Assembly: GCA_002412795.1 (NCBI GenBank)
Contig: DHVS01000029.1
Span: 62,001-126,000 of the forward strand
Source: a bacterium UBP2_UBA5202
GTDB lineage: Bacteria; Edwardsbacteria; AC1; EtOH8
Reading direction: 5' to 3'
Length of the DNA stretch: 64,000 bases
The notes under the pieces are model-generated. The model worked only from the letters and a program-made list of their open reading frames with translations, had not been told where the DNA came from and made no database searches. The position numbers and the translations under genes are program-made. Positions 55,425 to 63,917 of the stretch are shown in pieces. Position 1 is the stretch's first letter, and every line of letters begins with the position of its first letter.

Positions 55425-56755
55425 AAAATATATCCCAAGTTTGTCTGATTCTGATTATTTCATTATTTGCCTTTGGGCCATCCCGGGCCGAGTACAAATG
55501 TTTTTATGGCAACTTGCACGCCCACACCAGTTATTCGGACGGCGAGAGCACCCCGGACACCGCTTTTACCTACGCCCGGGATGTGGCGTTGATAGACATC
55601 CAGGCCCTGACCGATCATAACAACGGGGGATACGACTACAATCCCTTCCTTTATCAGAAAGTACGGCATGCCGCCGATAGCATTACCGTTGATGGGGTGT
55701 TTGTGGCCCTGGCCGGTCAGGAAATAGGCAAGACCACGGGTTTCGGGCACATCGCCTGCTTCGAGACCCCCGAATTATCGCCGCTCTTCAACTATGCCTC
55801 GGACCTGATCTCCTGCTACCGTTGGATATTGGGGGAGGACAAGCCGGCCATGTTCTGCCATCCGATGCTGTTCCAGCCGGACGATTTCAATTACCTTTAT
55901 TATTATTCCGATTACAATCGGTCAATGGACCTGTTGGAGGTAATAAACCAAAACGGAGTATATGAGTCCAAATATCTGCTGGCCCTGCAAAACGGATGGC
56001 AGGTTGGAGCTTCGGCCAATCAGGACAATCACAATCGCAATTGGGGGAATGCGGCCAACAGTTCCGGAAGGATACCTCTTACCGGGGTTTGGGCTGACAC
56101 TCTTACCAAGGCATCCGTTTTGGAAGCCATGCAGGCCCGGCGCACATGTGCCATGCTGGTATATCCGGCGATGGACAGGATGGAAGTGTCCCTAAGATCA
56201 GGAGAACACTGGCAGGGAGAGCATTTCATAACGCCCAGTACCTCGATAAACTTTCAAATCAAAGCTTCTGCCGTGGCGGTGAATTTTAAAAAGATTTATT
56301 TATACACGGACGGAATTGTATCTGACTCTCTTTCCCCTGACAACCGGGATGTCTATTGGGACCTGAACAAAGAGGTCAAATGGGGCAAGCATTACTTCTT
56401 CGTCAAAGCGGTTCAAACCGACAACGATCTGGCCTGGACCAGCCCTTTGTTCATCGATGTCCTGCAGGATGATCCCAAGACCAAAGTGGTGACCTGGCCC
56501 ACTCCGGTGGCGGACGACTGTCAAATAGTCTACCAGCCTTTGACCGGCGTCAACAGGATCAAGACACTTATCTATGATGTGGCCGGGAACAGGGTATGGG
56601 AACACGAGGCTTCGGATCCTTCGGCGGTTTTGAACTGGGATTCCAAGGATATGAAAGGCAACAGGGTGCCCAACGGCCTTTACATAATCAAGGTGGAACA
56701 GAGCGGCCCGGCCCAAACCAGCATTGCCATCGGCAAAACGGCGGTGTCCCGATGA
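55421..56755 (+). CDS. Exported PHP-domain (CehA/McbA-type) hydrolase with sorting-domain-like tail
   Basis: The 444-residue protein has a signal peptide (about 1-24). The PHP-type metal site is visible as NLHAHTSYSDGE near 30-41 and LTDHNNGGYD near 63-72, then CHPMLFQ near 145 and GASANQDNHNRNWG near 191. This is the CehA/McbA layout: exported phosphoesterase-like or carbamate hydrolases. The last ~70 residues (IKTLIYDVAGNRVWEHE, LNWDSKDMKGNRVPNGLYII) are FlgD-like and end in IAIGKTAVSR, a shortened sorting domain lacking the usual PNP start. Substrate unknown. Confidence 0.85.
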   Translation: MKNISQVCLILIISLFAFGPSRAEYKCFYGNLHAHTSYSDGESTPDTAFTYARDVALIDIQALTDHNNGGYDYNPFLYQKVRHAADSITVDGVFVALAGQEIGKTTGFGHIACFETPELSPLFNYASDLISCYRWILGEDKPAMFCHPMLFQPDDFNYLYYYSDYNRSMDLLEVINQNGVYESKYLLALQNGWQVGASANQDNHNRNWGNAANSSGRIPLTGVWADTLTKASVLEAMQARRTCAMLVYPAMDRMEVSLRSGEHWQGEHFITPSTSINFQIKASAVAVNFKKIYLYTDGIVSDSLSPDNRDVYWDLNKEVKWGKHYFFVKAVQTDNDLAWTSPLFIDVLQDDPKTKVVTWPTPVADDCQIVYQPLTGVNRIKTLIYDVAGNRVWEHEASDPSAVLNWDSKDMKGNRVPNGLYIIKVEQSGPAQTSIAIGKTAVSR

Positions 56756-57639
56756 AAAAATACATTTTGATCGCCTTGTTGACGGCCTTTTCGGCCAATA
56801 TGCTCCAGGGCAGTTCACTGCCCTGGGGTCAGGCCACTTCTCCGGCAGAGATCGCGCTTTCCGATGCCGTGCTCAGCCTGAACCCGGAACCTCAGGGTTT
56901 GTCGGTGAACTCGGCGTTATTGTCCGGGGTCAAATGGCGGGGCGTCAACAGTTCGGGGGTGCTCTGGCCGTTGGATATTTACGGGGGATCTGTCAGCGGA
57001 GTCCTGCCAATGGCCAAAGCGGGGGCGCTGGCCGCCGGGATCAGCTACTGGAACTACGGACAGTTGAAGGCCTATGACCGATTGGGCAGCCAATTGGGTA
57101 CCATAAATCCCCAGGCATTTTCAACTCTTTTAAGCTATGGCCGGAGGCTTTACAACGGCCTCAGCGGCGGAATAAGCCTAAAGGGAGCCATGTCATCCAT
57201 TGGCAGTAACAAGGATTACAGTTGGTGCACAGACCTGGCATTATGCTATGACTTTGACCTGCTGACGGCCAATGTTCAATTGAGTGATATCGGACCGCGC
57301 TATCCGGTCAATGACACCTTGAAGAACGATCTGCTGAAGACATTTTCCACCGGCGTCAGGAAAACCTTTTTCGACGAACAATTGGCCGTGGCCTTGCAGG
57401 CAGATGCAGTCGAGACTCAAAAATTGCATATGCTGCTGGGGGTGGAATACAGCCCCCTTAAGGCCATAACGTTCCGTCTGGGCTATGACGGGGATGATTC
57501 CAAGCCGGAACGATCCAAATTAGGGCTGGGCTTTTGCTTCAAGCAGACCGGCAAGCAGGATTACATGGTGGAATACGGTTACCGATCGTGGGGTCAACTG
57601 GGAGCGGTCCAGGCAATATCGCTGGGAATGAGTTTTTGA
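56752..57639 (+). CDS. PorV/PorQ-like outer-membrane protein
   Basis: The 295-residue protein starts at ATG 56752 inside the stop of the PHP gene (ATGA); a long in-frame extension upstream to 56596 is only a shadow of that gene. It has a signal peptide (about 1-20). The N-terminus (TSPAEIALSDAVLSLNPEPQGLSVNSALL) is reminiscent of PorQ-like proteins; barrel strands follow and it ends ISLGMSF. As with the barrel at 49302, it stands directly behind an apparent exported cargo gene. Confidence 0.75.
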   Translation: MKKYILIALLTAFSANMLQGSSLPWGQATSPAEIALSDAVLSLNPEPQGLSVNSALLSGVKWRGVNSSGVLWPLDIYGGSVSGVLPMAKAGALAAGISYWNYGQLKAYDRLGSQLGTINPQAFSTLLSYGRRLYNGLSGGISLKGAMSSIGSNKDYSWCTDLALCYDFDLLTANVQLSDIGPRYPVNDTLKNDLLKTFSTGVRKTFFDEQLAVALQADAVETQKLHMLLGVEYSPLKAITFRLGYDGDDSKPERSKLGLGFCFKQTGKQDYMVEYGYRSWGQLGAVQAISLGMSF

Positions 57640-57654
57640 GAAGGGAAGCACCAG

Positions 57655-59136
57655 ATGGCCGTCAAAGATAAAAAGATCTCCCTGCCCGGATTATGGCCCG
57701 CCCTGACCAGGGCTGCCCGTATCATCAATGATCTGGCCGCGAAGGGCAAAATAATCACGGTTTGGGGGCATGACGATTTGGACGGCATCGCCAGCACGGC
57801 CATCATGCTGGATGCTTTGAGGAAGAAGACTGAGGCCAACTACTACATCCCGCCCAAGAACGCTGTGCATTATGGCTTAGACATAAAGGTCATTGATAAA
57901 CTGATCGCGGATGGAACCGGGCTGATCGTCACGGTGGACGGCGGGATCTCTAATTATGCCGAGGCCGAATACTGCCGGGCCATGGGACTACCTCTGGTAA
58001 TCACCGACCACCACGAGCTGCCGTCTGTCATGCCCCCGGCCCTGGAGGTGGTAAACCCCAAAATGCAGGAAACCGGATCGCCCTATGCAAACCTATGCGG
58101 GGCGGCAGTAGCCCTGTATCTGGCGGCGGCCTTAGAGGGAACCGGTTCGGACGACTGGCTCCAGGCCAGCAATAAATGGCTGGCTTGGGCATCCTTGGCC
58201 ACTGTTTCCGACCGGGTTCCCCTGCTGGATGATAACCGGATGGTCATCAAAGCCGGCCTGAAGGCCATCCCGGAAGATCCAGGTTTGTCCAGACTGGCCG
58301 GCATACTTGACTTTGATCTTACCCGCGGCCTTTCGCCCCTGATCCTGCAAAACAGTTACATTCCGTTATTTGCCTCTTCTCAGTCGCAGGGAGGCAGGCA
58401 TCCGATGGTGGAACTTTTGCTGGGCAACATTGACGAGATTACTGTCAGGGATCTGTGGGCAAAACAGATCGACTGGCGCCGGAGGTTCGGGCAGGCACTG
58501 CAAAACAAGCTGGCGGTGGTCAACGGCCGTGAAATGAAGATACTTACCGTGGTCGATCCCGATATACAGCCTGATATGATAGGGCCCCTGGCCGGCGGGT
58601 TAAGGGACGCCCTGCTGCTTCCGGCCATCGTCATCGGAAAGAAGGGCGGGGCCTACGTAGGCGAAGCCCGCGGCCACCTGCCGTTGGATCTGGTGCAGAT
58701 GCTTTCCTGGTTCAAAGACCATTTCATCCAGTATGGCGGGCACAAGCAGGCAGCCGGGTTCACCCTGAAATCTGGTGCCTTGGAAGAATTTGTCTCAGCC
58801 GTCGACGGTTATTCCGCCGAACACCGGGACCTGCTCTTAAGTTCCCGCCCGGAAGCAAAGTATGATCGCCGTTTTGACGATCTGTCACAATTGGGCAAAA
58901 ATATCCCTGAGTTCCTGGAAAACAGCCCCTATGGATCCGGTAATCCGTGGCCGGTTTGTTTGATCGGCAATGTCAAGCTGCCTGCGGGAGCTATGCCGGA
59001 TCAGTCCTATTGGCTGGATGATTTGCTGCCGCTTCAGGACCAGGCATTTTTGTCAGGGGTACCAATAACAGCCGCGCTGGACACGACCAGCAACGGCCAT
59101 ATCAGCCTGTCAATAAAAGCACATCAACCAACCTAA
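57655..59136 (+). CDS. RecJ-like DHH-family exonuclease/phosphoesterase
   Basis: The 493-residue cytoplasmic protein has the DHH layout: GHDDLDGIASTAIM near 38-51 (motif I), TVDGGISNY near 91-99, VITDHHELP with the DHH triad near 115-117, and the DHHA1 segment QYGGHKQAAGFTLK near 359-372. It is shorter than typical RecJ (~570 residues) and its motif I has GHDDLDG instead of the usual HxDxDG spacing. Single-strand DNA exonuclease is the best guess; a nanoRNase-like activity on short oligonucleotides is an alternative. It stands 15 bp after the outer-membrane protein gene. Confidence 0.82.
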   Translation: MAVKDKKISLPGLWPALTRAARIINDLAAKGKIITVWGHDDLDGIASTAIMLDALRKKTEANYYIPPKNAVHYGLDIKVIDKLIADGTGLIVTVDGGISNYAEAEYCRAMGLPLVITDHHELPSVMPPALEVVNPKMQETGSPYANLCGAAVALYLAAALEGTGSDDWLQASNKWLAWASLATVSDRVPLLDDNRMVIKAGLKAIPEDPGLSRLAGILDFDLTRGLSPLILQNSYIPLFASSQSQGGRHPMVELLLGNIDEITVRDLWAKQIDWRRRFGQALQNKLAVVNGREMKILTVVDPDIQPDMIGPLAGGLRDALLLPAIVIGKKGGAYVGEARGHLPLDLVQMLSWFKDHFIQYGGHKQAAGFTLKSGALEEFVSAVDGYSAEHRDLLLSSRPEAKYDRRFDDLSQLGKNIPEFLENSPYGSGNPWPVCLIGNVKLPAGAMPDQSYWLDDLLPLQDQAFLSGVPITAALDTTSNGHISLSIKAHQPT

Positions 59137-59151
59137 ACATCGGAATCATCT

Positions 59152-60225
59152 ATGGCCGAAGTAACATTGTCCGGGTTGTCGAAGATCTATGATAACAAGG
59201 TCAAGGCGGTAGACCTGGTCGATCTGGCCGTCAAGAACAGGGAGTTCCTGGTGCTGGTGGGGCCATCGGGGTGCGGAAAGACCACTATCCTCAGGATGAT
59301 CGCCGGGCTGGAGCAGATAACAGAGGGTGAGATAGCAATTGACGGAACTGTGGTCAACGATGTGCCTCCCAAAGACCGCAACACCGCCATGGTGTTCCAG
59401 AACTACGCCCTTTATCCCCATATGACGGTCTATCAGAACATCTCCTTCGGCCTAAAGATGGTCAAGACCGAAAAAAAACAGATAGATGAAAGGGTTCGCC
59501 GCACCGCCCAAATGCTTTCCATCTCCGAATATCTGGACCGGAAGCCCAAGGCTCTCTCCGGAGGCCAGCGGCAGAGGGTAGCCCTGGCCCGGGCCATCGT
59601 CAAATCCCCAAAAGTGTTCCTGTTTGACGAACCGCTTTCCAATTTGGACGCCCAGCTGAGGACCCAGACCAGGGCCGAGCTGAAAAAGCTCCAGCAGCAG
59701 CTGGCCACCACCGCCATCTATGTGACCCACGACCGCACCGAGGCCATGACCCTGGGAGACCGGATAGCGGTGCTCAAGGACGGACGCCTTCAGCAGGTGG
59801 ATGAACCGCTGGCCATATACCAGAAGCCCCAGACCCTGTTTGTGGCCAATTTCATCGGGACCCCCGGCATCAATATCATGGAAGGGGAGATCCAGGCCGG
59901 GGCGGTCTTCGTCAACGGCGACATCCGCCAGGAACTTACGGCATCTAGCCCGAAGCTCGGTTCTATTCCCAAAGCCTTTTTAGGCATCCGGCCGGAGGAC
60001 CTGGAACTGGTTCCGGACAGCGCTGCAGGTATAAATGGGCAGGTCGACTTCGTGGAACAACTGGGGGGAGAGTCGCTGATATACCTGACCTCAGCAGGCG
60101 GCCGGAAAATGGTGGTCAAAGCGCTGGGCAACCTGAAATACGAGACGGGAAGCAATCTTAAGGTGAGCCTTAAACCACAGGCAATTCATCTTTTCGACGG
60201 CCAGACCGAGAGGCGCATAAATTAA
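59152..60225 (+). CDS. Sugar ABC transporter ATP-binding protein, MalK/UgpC type
   Basis: The 357-residue ATPase has Walker A GPSGCGKTTI near 36-45, Q-loop VFQNYALYPHMTVYQNI near 82-98, signature LSGGQRQRVALARAI near 136-150, Walker B FLFDEPLSNLD near 156-166 and the H-loop TH. A C-terminal TOBE/OB regulatory domain (about 240-357) marks it as MalK/MsmK/UgpC. No permease is adjacent; it most likely energises the MalF/MalG-type pair at 42677-44490 and perhaps other sugar importers. GH57 at 61016 fits an alpha-glucan context. Confidence 0.94.
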   Translation: MAEVTLSGLSKIYDNKVKAVDLVDLAVKNREFLVLVGPSGCGKTTILRMIAGLEQITEGEIAIDGTVVNDVPPKDRNTAMVFQNYALYPHMTVYQNISFGLKMVKTEKKQIDERVRRTAQMLSISEYLDRKPKALSGGQRQRVALARAIVKSPKVFLFDEPLSNLDAQLRTQTRAELKKLQQQLATTAIYVTHDRTEAMTLGDRIAVLKDGRLQQVDEPLAIYQKPQTLFVANFIGTPGINIMEGEIQAGAVFVNGDIRQELTASSPKLGSIPKAFLGIRPEDLELVPDSAAGINGQVDFVEQLGGESLIYLTSAGGRKMVVKALGNLKYETGSNLKVSLKPQAIHLFDGQTERRIN

Positions 60226-60257
60226 GGGATCGGGAGATCACCCGTTGAAAAAGCGTC

Positions 60258-60287
60258 TTGACAGTGCCCGGTGATTTCAGATATAAT
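60258..60287 (+). promoter_or_regulatory. Consensus sigma70-type promoter
   Basis: A perfect TTGACA (60258-60263), an 18-bp spacer and a perfect TATAAT (60282-60287). Transcription should start near 60294, 37 nt before the GTG at 60331. Confidence 0.85.
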
Positions 60288-60330
60288 TAAACTTTACCAG
60301 CATAAACGAATAATTCTTAAGGAGCACCAA

Positions 60331-60999
60331 GTGTCGCACCAGGTAAGCAAACATACATTGAAACGCGATGAATTCGCCGATGATGCCATAAAGATGGTGA
60401 CGTTTGTCCGCAAACATACCACCGAAGCCATGGCGGTGGCAGCGGCAATCCTGGTCGTGATCGCCGGATTGATCCTGATGGGCCAGAACCGGGCCAAAAG
60501 CGAAAAAGAGGCCGCCCTGATGATCGGCATGGCCCATTCCGCCTATTTCAGCGGCGACATGGACAACTCCCAGACCGCCTACGACGAGATCGTCAAAAAG
60601 CACGGCTCCAGTTCTTCCGCCAAAGAGTCGCTGGTCTACCTGGGCAACATCAATTTTAACCAGCGCAAGTACGAAGAGGCCATTAAAAGCTATGACCGGG
60701 CAATAAAAGCCGGAAGTTCCAATCCTTTGATCATGTCAGCCGCCCTAAGCGGTTTGGCCGCCTGCTTTGAGCAGACCGGACGCCTGCCCGAGGCCGGCGA
60801 AAAATACCTGGAGATCGCCAGGAAATATTCCAAGGACCAGTATCTGGCCACCAACGCCCTGATCTCGGCCGGGCGCTGTTTTGCCGCAGGCAGCCTTACG
60901 GATAAGGCCAAAGCTGCTTATCAGCAGATCATCAAGGATTATTCCGGCACTGCTGCCGCCGCCGAAGCCAAATCTCAGCTGGCCCAGCTTCCCGGCTGA
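60331..60999 (+). CDS. TPR membrane protein, YfgM/tol-pal-like
   Basis: The 222-residue protein starts at GTG 60331, 6 nt after AAGGAG (60319-60324); an upstream in-frame ATG at 60271 lies inside the promoter. A short basic cytoplasmic N-terminus is followed by one membrane helix (about 38-55, AVAAAILVVIAGLILMG). A periplasmic tetratricopeptide domain (SAYFSGDMDNSQTAYDEI, YLGNINFNQRKYEEAIKSY, SGLAACFEQTGRLPEAGEKY) fills the rest. This is the layout of YfgM-like and Tol-associated helper proteins; partner unknown. It has its own consensus promoter. Confidence 0.82.
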   Translation: MSHQVSKHTLKRDEFADDAIKMVTFVRKHTTEAMAVAAAILVVIAGLILMGQNRAKSEKEAALMIGMAHSAYFSGDMDNSQTAYDEIVKKHGSSSSAKESLVYLGNINFNQRKYEEAIKSYDRAIKAGSSNPLIMSAALSGLAACFEQTGRLPEAGEKYLEIARKYSKDQYLATNALISAGRCFAAGSLTDKAKAAYQQIIKDYSGTAAAAEAKSQLAQLPG

Positions 61000-61015
61000 T
61001 CAGTACGGAAATTAT

Positions 61016-63154
61016 ATGTCAAAGCTTAATGTAGCCTTTTTATGGCATATGCATCAACCCTGTTATCGCATCCCCGATAGCAGGGTTTTTCGCCTTCCTT
61101 GGGTGCGCCTGCACGGGCTGAAGGACTATTACGACATGCTGTCCGCCGCCCTGAAATTCCCGGAGATCAAGGTATCGTTCAACCTGGTTCCCGGACTGCT
61201 GGAACAACTGCAGGATTACACCGAAGGACGGGCCACCGACCGGCATTTTATGGTTTCCCAAAAACAGCCTTCCGACCTAAGCGAAGAAGATCGCTGTTTC
61301 ATCCTCAAGGATTTCTTCATGGCCCACTGGCCCAACATGGTGGAGCCTTATCCCCGGTATCTGTCCCTGCTGGAGAAAAGAGGGAGGCACTTCCATCCTT
61401 CGGCCCTGCCCAAGGTCAGCCAAACCTTCAGCGATCAGGAACTATTGGACCTGATGGTCTGGTTCAACCTCTGCTGGATCGACCCCCTGCATTTCCAGCT
61501 GCGGCCGGAACTGGCCCGGCTTAAAGCCAAGGGCAAGAACTTTACAATCGAAGACAAGGACTGTCTTCTGAGTCAGCAGATGGAAATTCTGGAATCCATC
61601 ATCCCGGCCTACAAAAAGGCCTGGGACCAGAAGGCCATCGAGATCGCCACTTCGCCGTTCTATCACCCCATTTTACCTTTGCTGTGTGACACCCAAACCG
61701 CCCTTGAATGCATGCCGGGTGCGCCCCTGCCGCAAAGGTTCAGTTATCCCGGCGATGCCCAGGCCCAGATAGTGAACGGGCTGGATTACATGGAAAAGAT
61801 TTTCGGCCGGCGGCCCAGAGGGATGTGGCCTTCCGAAGGCAGCGTCAGTCAAAAGACCGTGGAACTGATCAGTCAGGCCGGGGTGAAATGGATGGCCAGC
61901 GACGAGAAGATATGGGAGCAAAGCCTGGGCAAGGCCGGCCGACAACGGGAGGAACCCGGCGAAGCAGGTCAGTTCTACCGCTCGCATATGTGGGAGCAGG
62001 CGGACAAAACCCGTCTGTTTTTCCGCGACCAGCAGCTTTCCGACCTGATAGGCTTCGCCTATTACGGATGGGACGGCCAGGCTGCGGCCCGGGACCTGGT
62101 GGGACGGCTGGAGAGGAAGGCGGATGCCTTGGGCAGCCAGGCGGCGGACCACATCGTTCCGGTGATATTGGACGGCGAGAACGCCTGGGAGGCCTTTCCC
62201 CGGGACGGGCAGATTTTCTTGGAGCAATTGTATCAACAGTTGTCACAGAGCACAAAACTTAACTGCTGCACCTTCAGCCAGTACCTGGAGCAGGGCCCGG
62301 AACCCGGAAAAATGAGCAGGATATTCCCCGGTTCCTGGATTAACCACGACTTCTCCATCTGGATCGGCCAGGAGGAGGACAACCGGGCCTGGAACCTGTT
62401 GCTGGCGGCCCGGCAGGCCATAGAACGGCAGAAAGACTCAGTGGACCAGGCTGTTATGCCGGAGATCATCCGGGAACTGCAGATAGCAGAGGGCAGCGAC
62501 TGGTGCTGGTGGTACGGAGGGAACTTCTCCAGCGAGAACCTGGAGGATTTTGACAGCCTTTTTCGCAGCCATCTTCAGCGGATATATCAGCTGTTAAATG
62601 TGGAAGCGCCCCGTGAATTGTTCAGCCCCATTTCCCTGGGGAAGGGCCTGGATGTCCTGATCAACCAGCCCATAGACCTGATCTCCCCGAAGATAGACGG
62701 CCGGGTCAGCGATTTCTACGAGTGGGCGGGAGCAGGCTCTTACAACATCAGACAGGACGGCGGGACCATGCACCGGGGCCAGAGCCTGCTGGAAGTGGTC
62801 CATTTCGGCTTTGACCAGGGGAACCTTTATATCCGGCTTGATCCCCATGAAAAGACCGATTTCAACGAAATCCAAGCCCTGACCGTAAACCTGGAATTCC
62901 AGGGCCAGCCGGCCAGGACCATACCGGTGAAACCCGGTGCACCGGAGAACGAGGCAGCGACAATTTCAGCCTATGGAAAGATAATCGAGATAAAATTGCC
63001 GTTCACTGCCATTGGAGCGCAACCTGGAGACCTAATCAGCTTTTATGTCGCGCTGGTCCAGAACAGCCTGACCGTTGAACGGCATCCCATAAGGAGTCCG
63101 ATAACATTTAAAGTGCCCGATGGTGAGTTTGGGGCTAATAATTGGGGCGCTTAA
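61016..63154 (+). CDS. Glycoside hydrolase family 57 protein
   Basis: The 712-residue protein starts at ATG 61016; an in-frame extension upstream to 60881 overlaps the TPR gene and has no family sequence. It opens with the GH57 motif FLWHMHQPCY. GMWPSEGSV near 270-278 carries the likely nucleophile E274, and VILDGENAWE near 383-392 carries the likely acid/base D386. The C-terminal ~170 residues resemble a DUF1926/carbohydrate-binding-like module. There is no signal peptide, so it acts in the cytoplasm on alpha-glucans (amylase, branching enzyme or 4-alpha-glucanotransferase). It fits with the sugar ABC transporter. Confidence 0.9.
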   Translation: MSKLNVAFLWHMHQPCYRIPDSRVFRLPWVRLHGLKDYYDMLSAALKFPEIKVSFNLVPGLLEQLQDYTEGRATDRHFMVSQKQPSDLSEEDRCFILKDFFMAHWPNMVEPYPRYLSLLEKRGRHFHPSALPKVSQTFSDQELLDLMVWFNLCWIDPLHFQLRPELARLKAKGKNFTIEDKDCLLSQQMEILESIIPAYKKAWDQKAIEIATSPFYHPILPLLCDTQTALECMPGAPLPQRFSYPGDAQAQIVNGLDYMEKIFGRRPRGMWPSEGSVSQKTVELISQAGVKWMASDEKIWEQSLGKAGRQREEPGEAGQFYRSHMWEQADKTRLFFRDQQLSDLIGFAYYGWDGQAAARDLVGRLERKADALGSQAADHIVPVILDGENAWEAFPRDGQIFLEQLYQQLSQSTKLNCCTFSQYLEQGPEPGKMSRIFPGSWINHDFSIWIGQEEDNRAWNLLLAARQAIERQKDSVDQAVMPEIIRELQIAEGSDWCWWYGGNFSSENLEDFDSLFRSHLQRIYQLLNVEAPRELFSPISLGKGLDVLINQPIDLISPKIDGRVSDFYEWAGAGSYNIRQDGGTMHRGQSLLEVVHFGFDQGNLYIRLDPHEKTDFNEIQALTVNLEFQGQPARTIPVKPGAPENEAATISAYGKIIEIKLPFTAIGAQPGDLISFYVALVQNSLTVERHPIRSPITFKVPDGEFGANNWGA

Positions 63155-63183
63155 GAAACGATTGCCACCTAATACGGCGAGAT

Positions 63184-63783
63184 ATGCCTGATCCTAAAAT
63201 ATATCCCAAAATATCTTCGAGCAGGGCATTCAGCCTGATTGAAATGGTGATAGCGATGGTGATACTGGCCATAGTGATGACCACGGTCATCAGCCTTGTC
63301 ATCAACACCAATAAGGCCGTGGAAACACAGCAGACAAATCTTCTCTTGGACAAAGAGGTAGAATCGTTCTTCAGGCGGTTTGACACCCGGCTGTCATCGT
63401 CTTTCGGCTGGATCCGGGGCACGCCCACCAGCCTGACCCTGATAAATCAGGACGGGGATTCGTGCTTTGTGCTTTGGAACCCGATAGACAGCATGCTGTA
63501 TATTGATAATTCCGCCCAATTCCCGGCCGGGGTCAAGGCGGCCAGTTTCACATGCTTTTACATGCCCCAAAAAGCCGGAGAGGTCAAGATCGAAAGGGAA
63601 TTCTGGCTGAAGGAGGTGGACCATGACGAGAACGGGGCGATCGAGGGAACTGAGTTGCAGGATGTTTCCATGCTGTTTGTGAAGATAGCAGTAGTCAAAA
63701 GGAAAAGCTTTAGCGAGAACGGTAAGTATTGTTACTTGCCCCCGGCGATCGTGGAAACTATAATTGGCCCGCAAAACGAATAA
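63184..63783 (+). CDS. Type IV pilin-like / pseudopilin minor subunit (PilW/GspJ-like)
   Basis: The 199-residue protein starts at ATG 63184 with a 15-residue basic leader, then a prepilin motif FSLIEMVIAMVILAIVMTTV: Phe at +1, Glu20 at +5 and a hydrophobic helix. The residue before the cleavage point is Ala15 rather than the usual Gly, which is unusual for PilD substrates. The globular part has the GspJ/PilW look (FFRRFDTRLSSSFGWIRG). An in-frame ATG at 63142 overlaps the GH57 gene and is not chosen. It would need PilD (19081) and PilB (14552) for assembly. It is intact, with no adjacent pilus genes visible before the window ends. Confidence 0.82.
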   Translation: MPDPKIYPKISSSRAFSLIEMVIAMVILAIVMTTVISLVINTNKAVETQQTNLLLDKEVESFFRRFDTRLSSSFGWIRGTPTSLTLINQDGDSCFVLWNPIDSMLYIDNSAQFPAGVKAASFTCFYMPQKAGEVKIEREFWLKEVDHDENGAIEGTELQDVSMLFVKIAVVKRKSFSENGKYCYLPPAIVETIIGPQNE

Positions 63784-63852
63784 CCCACAGATAAAGGTTG
63801 TAATGAACCTGAGGGAGGCTTAAAACATATATCACAAGGATTTATGTAGCTG

Positions 63853-63868
63853 ATAATTGGTCAATTAT
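63853..63868. promoter_or_regulatory. Operator-like inverted repeat overlapping a -10-like box
   Basis: ATAATTG and CAATTAT form a 7-bp inverted repeat with a 2-nt centre, and TATAAT at 63866-63871 overlaps it. No good -35 is visible. The 63784-63917 gap is AT-rich and shows no gene. Confidence 0.35.
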
Positions 63869-63917
63869 AATGGTATTTCAGTCCTTCAAATGTCCCATAA
63901 TAAATATTATGTAAACT

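Noticed and set aside
63784..63917. Gene in the gap after the pseudopilin
   Set aside because: The sequence is AT-rich with stops in all frames and no coding signal.
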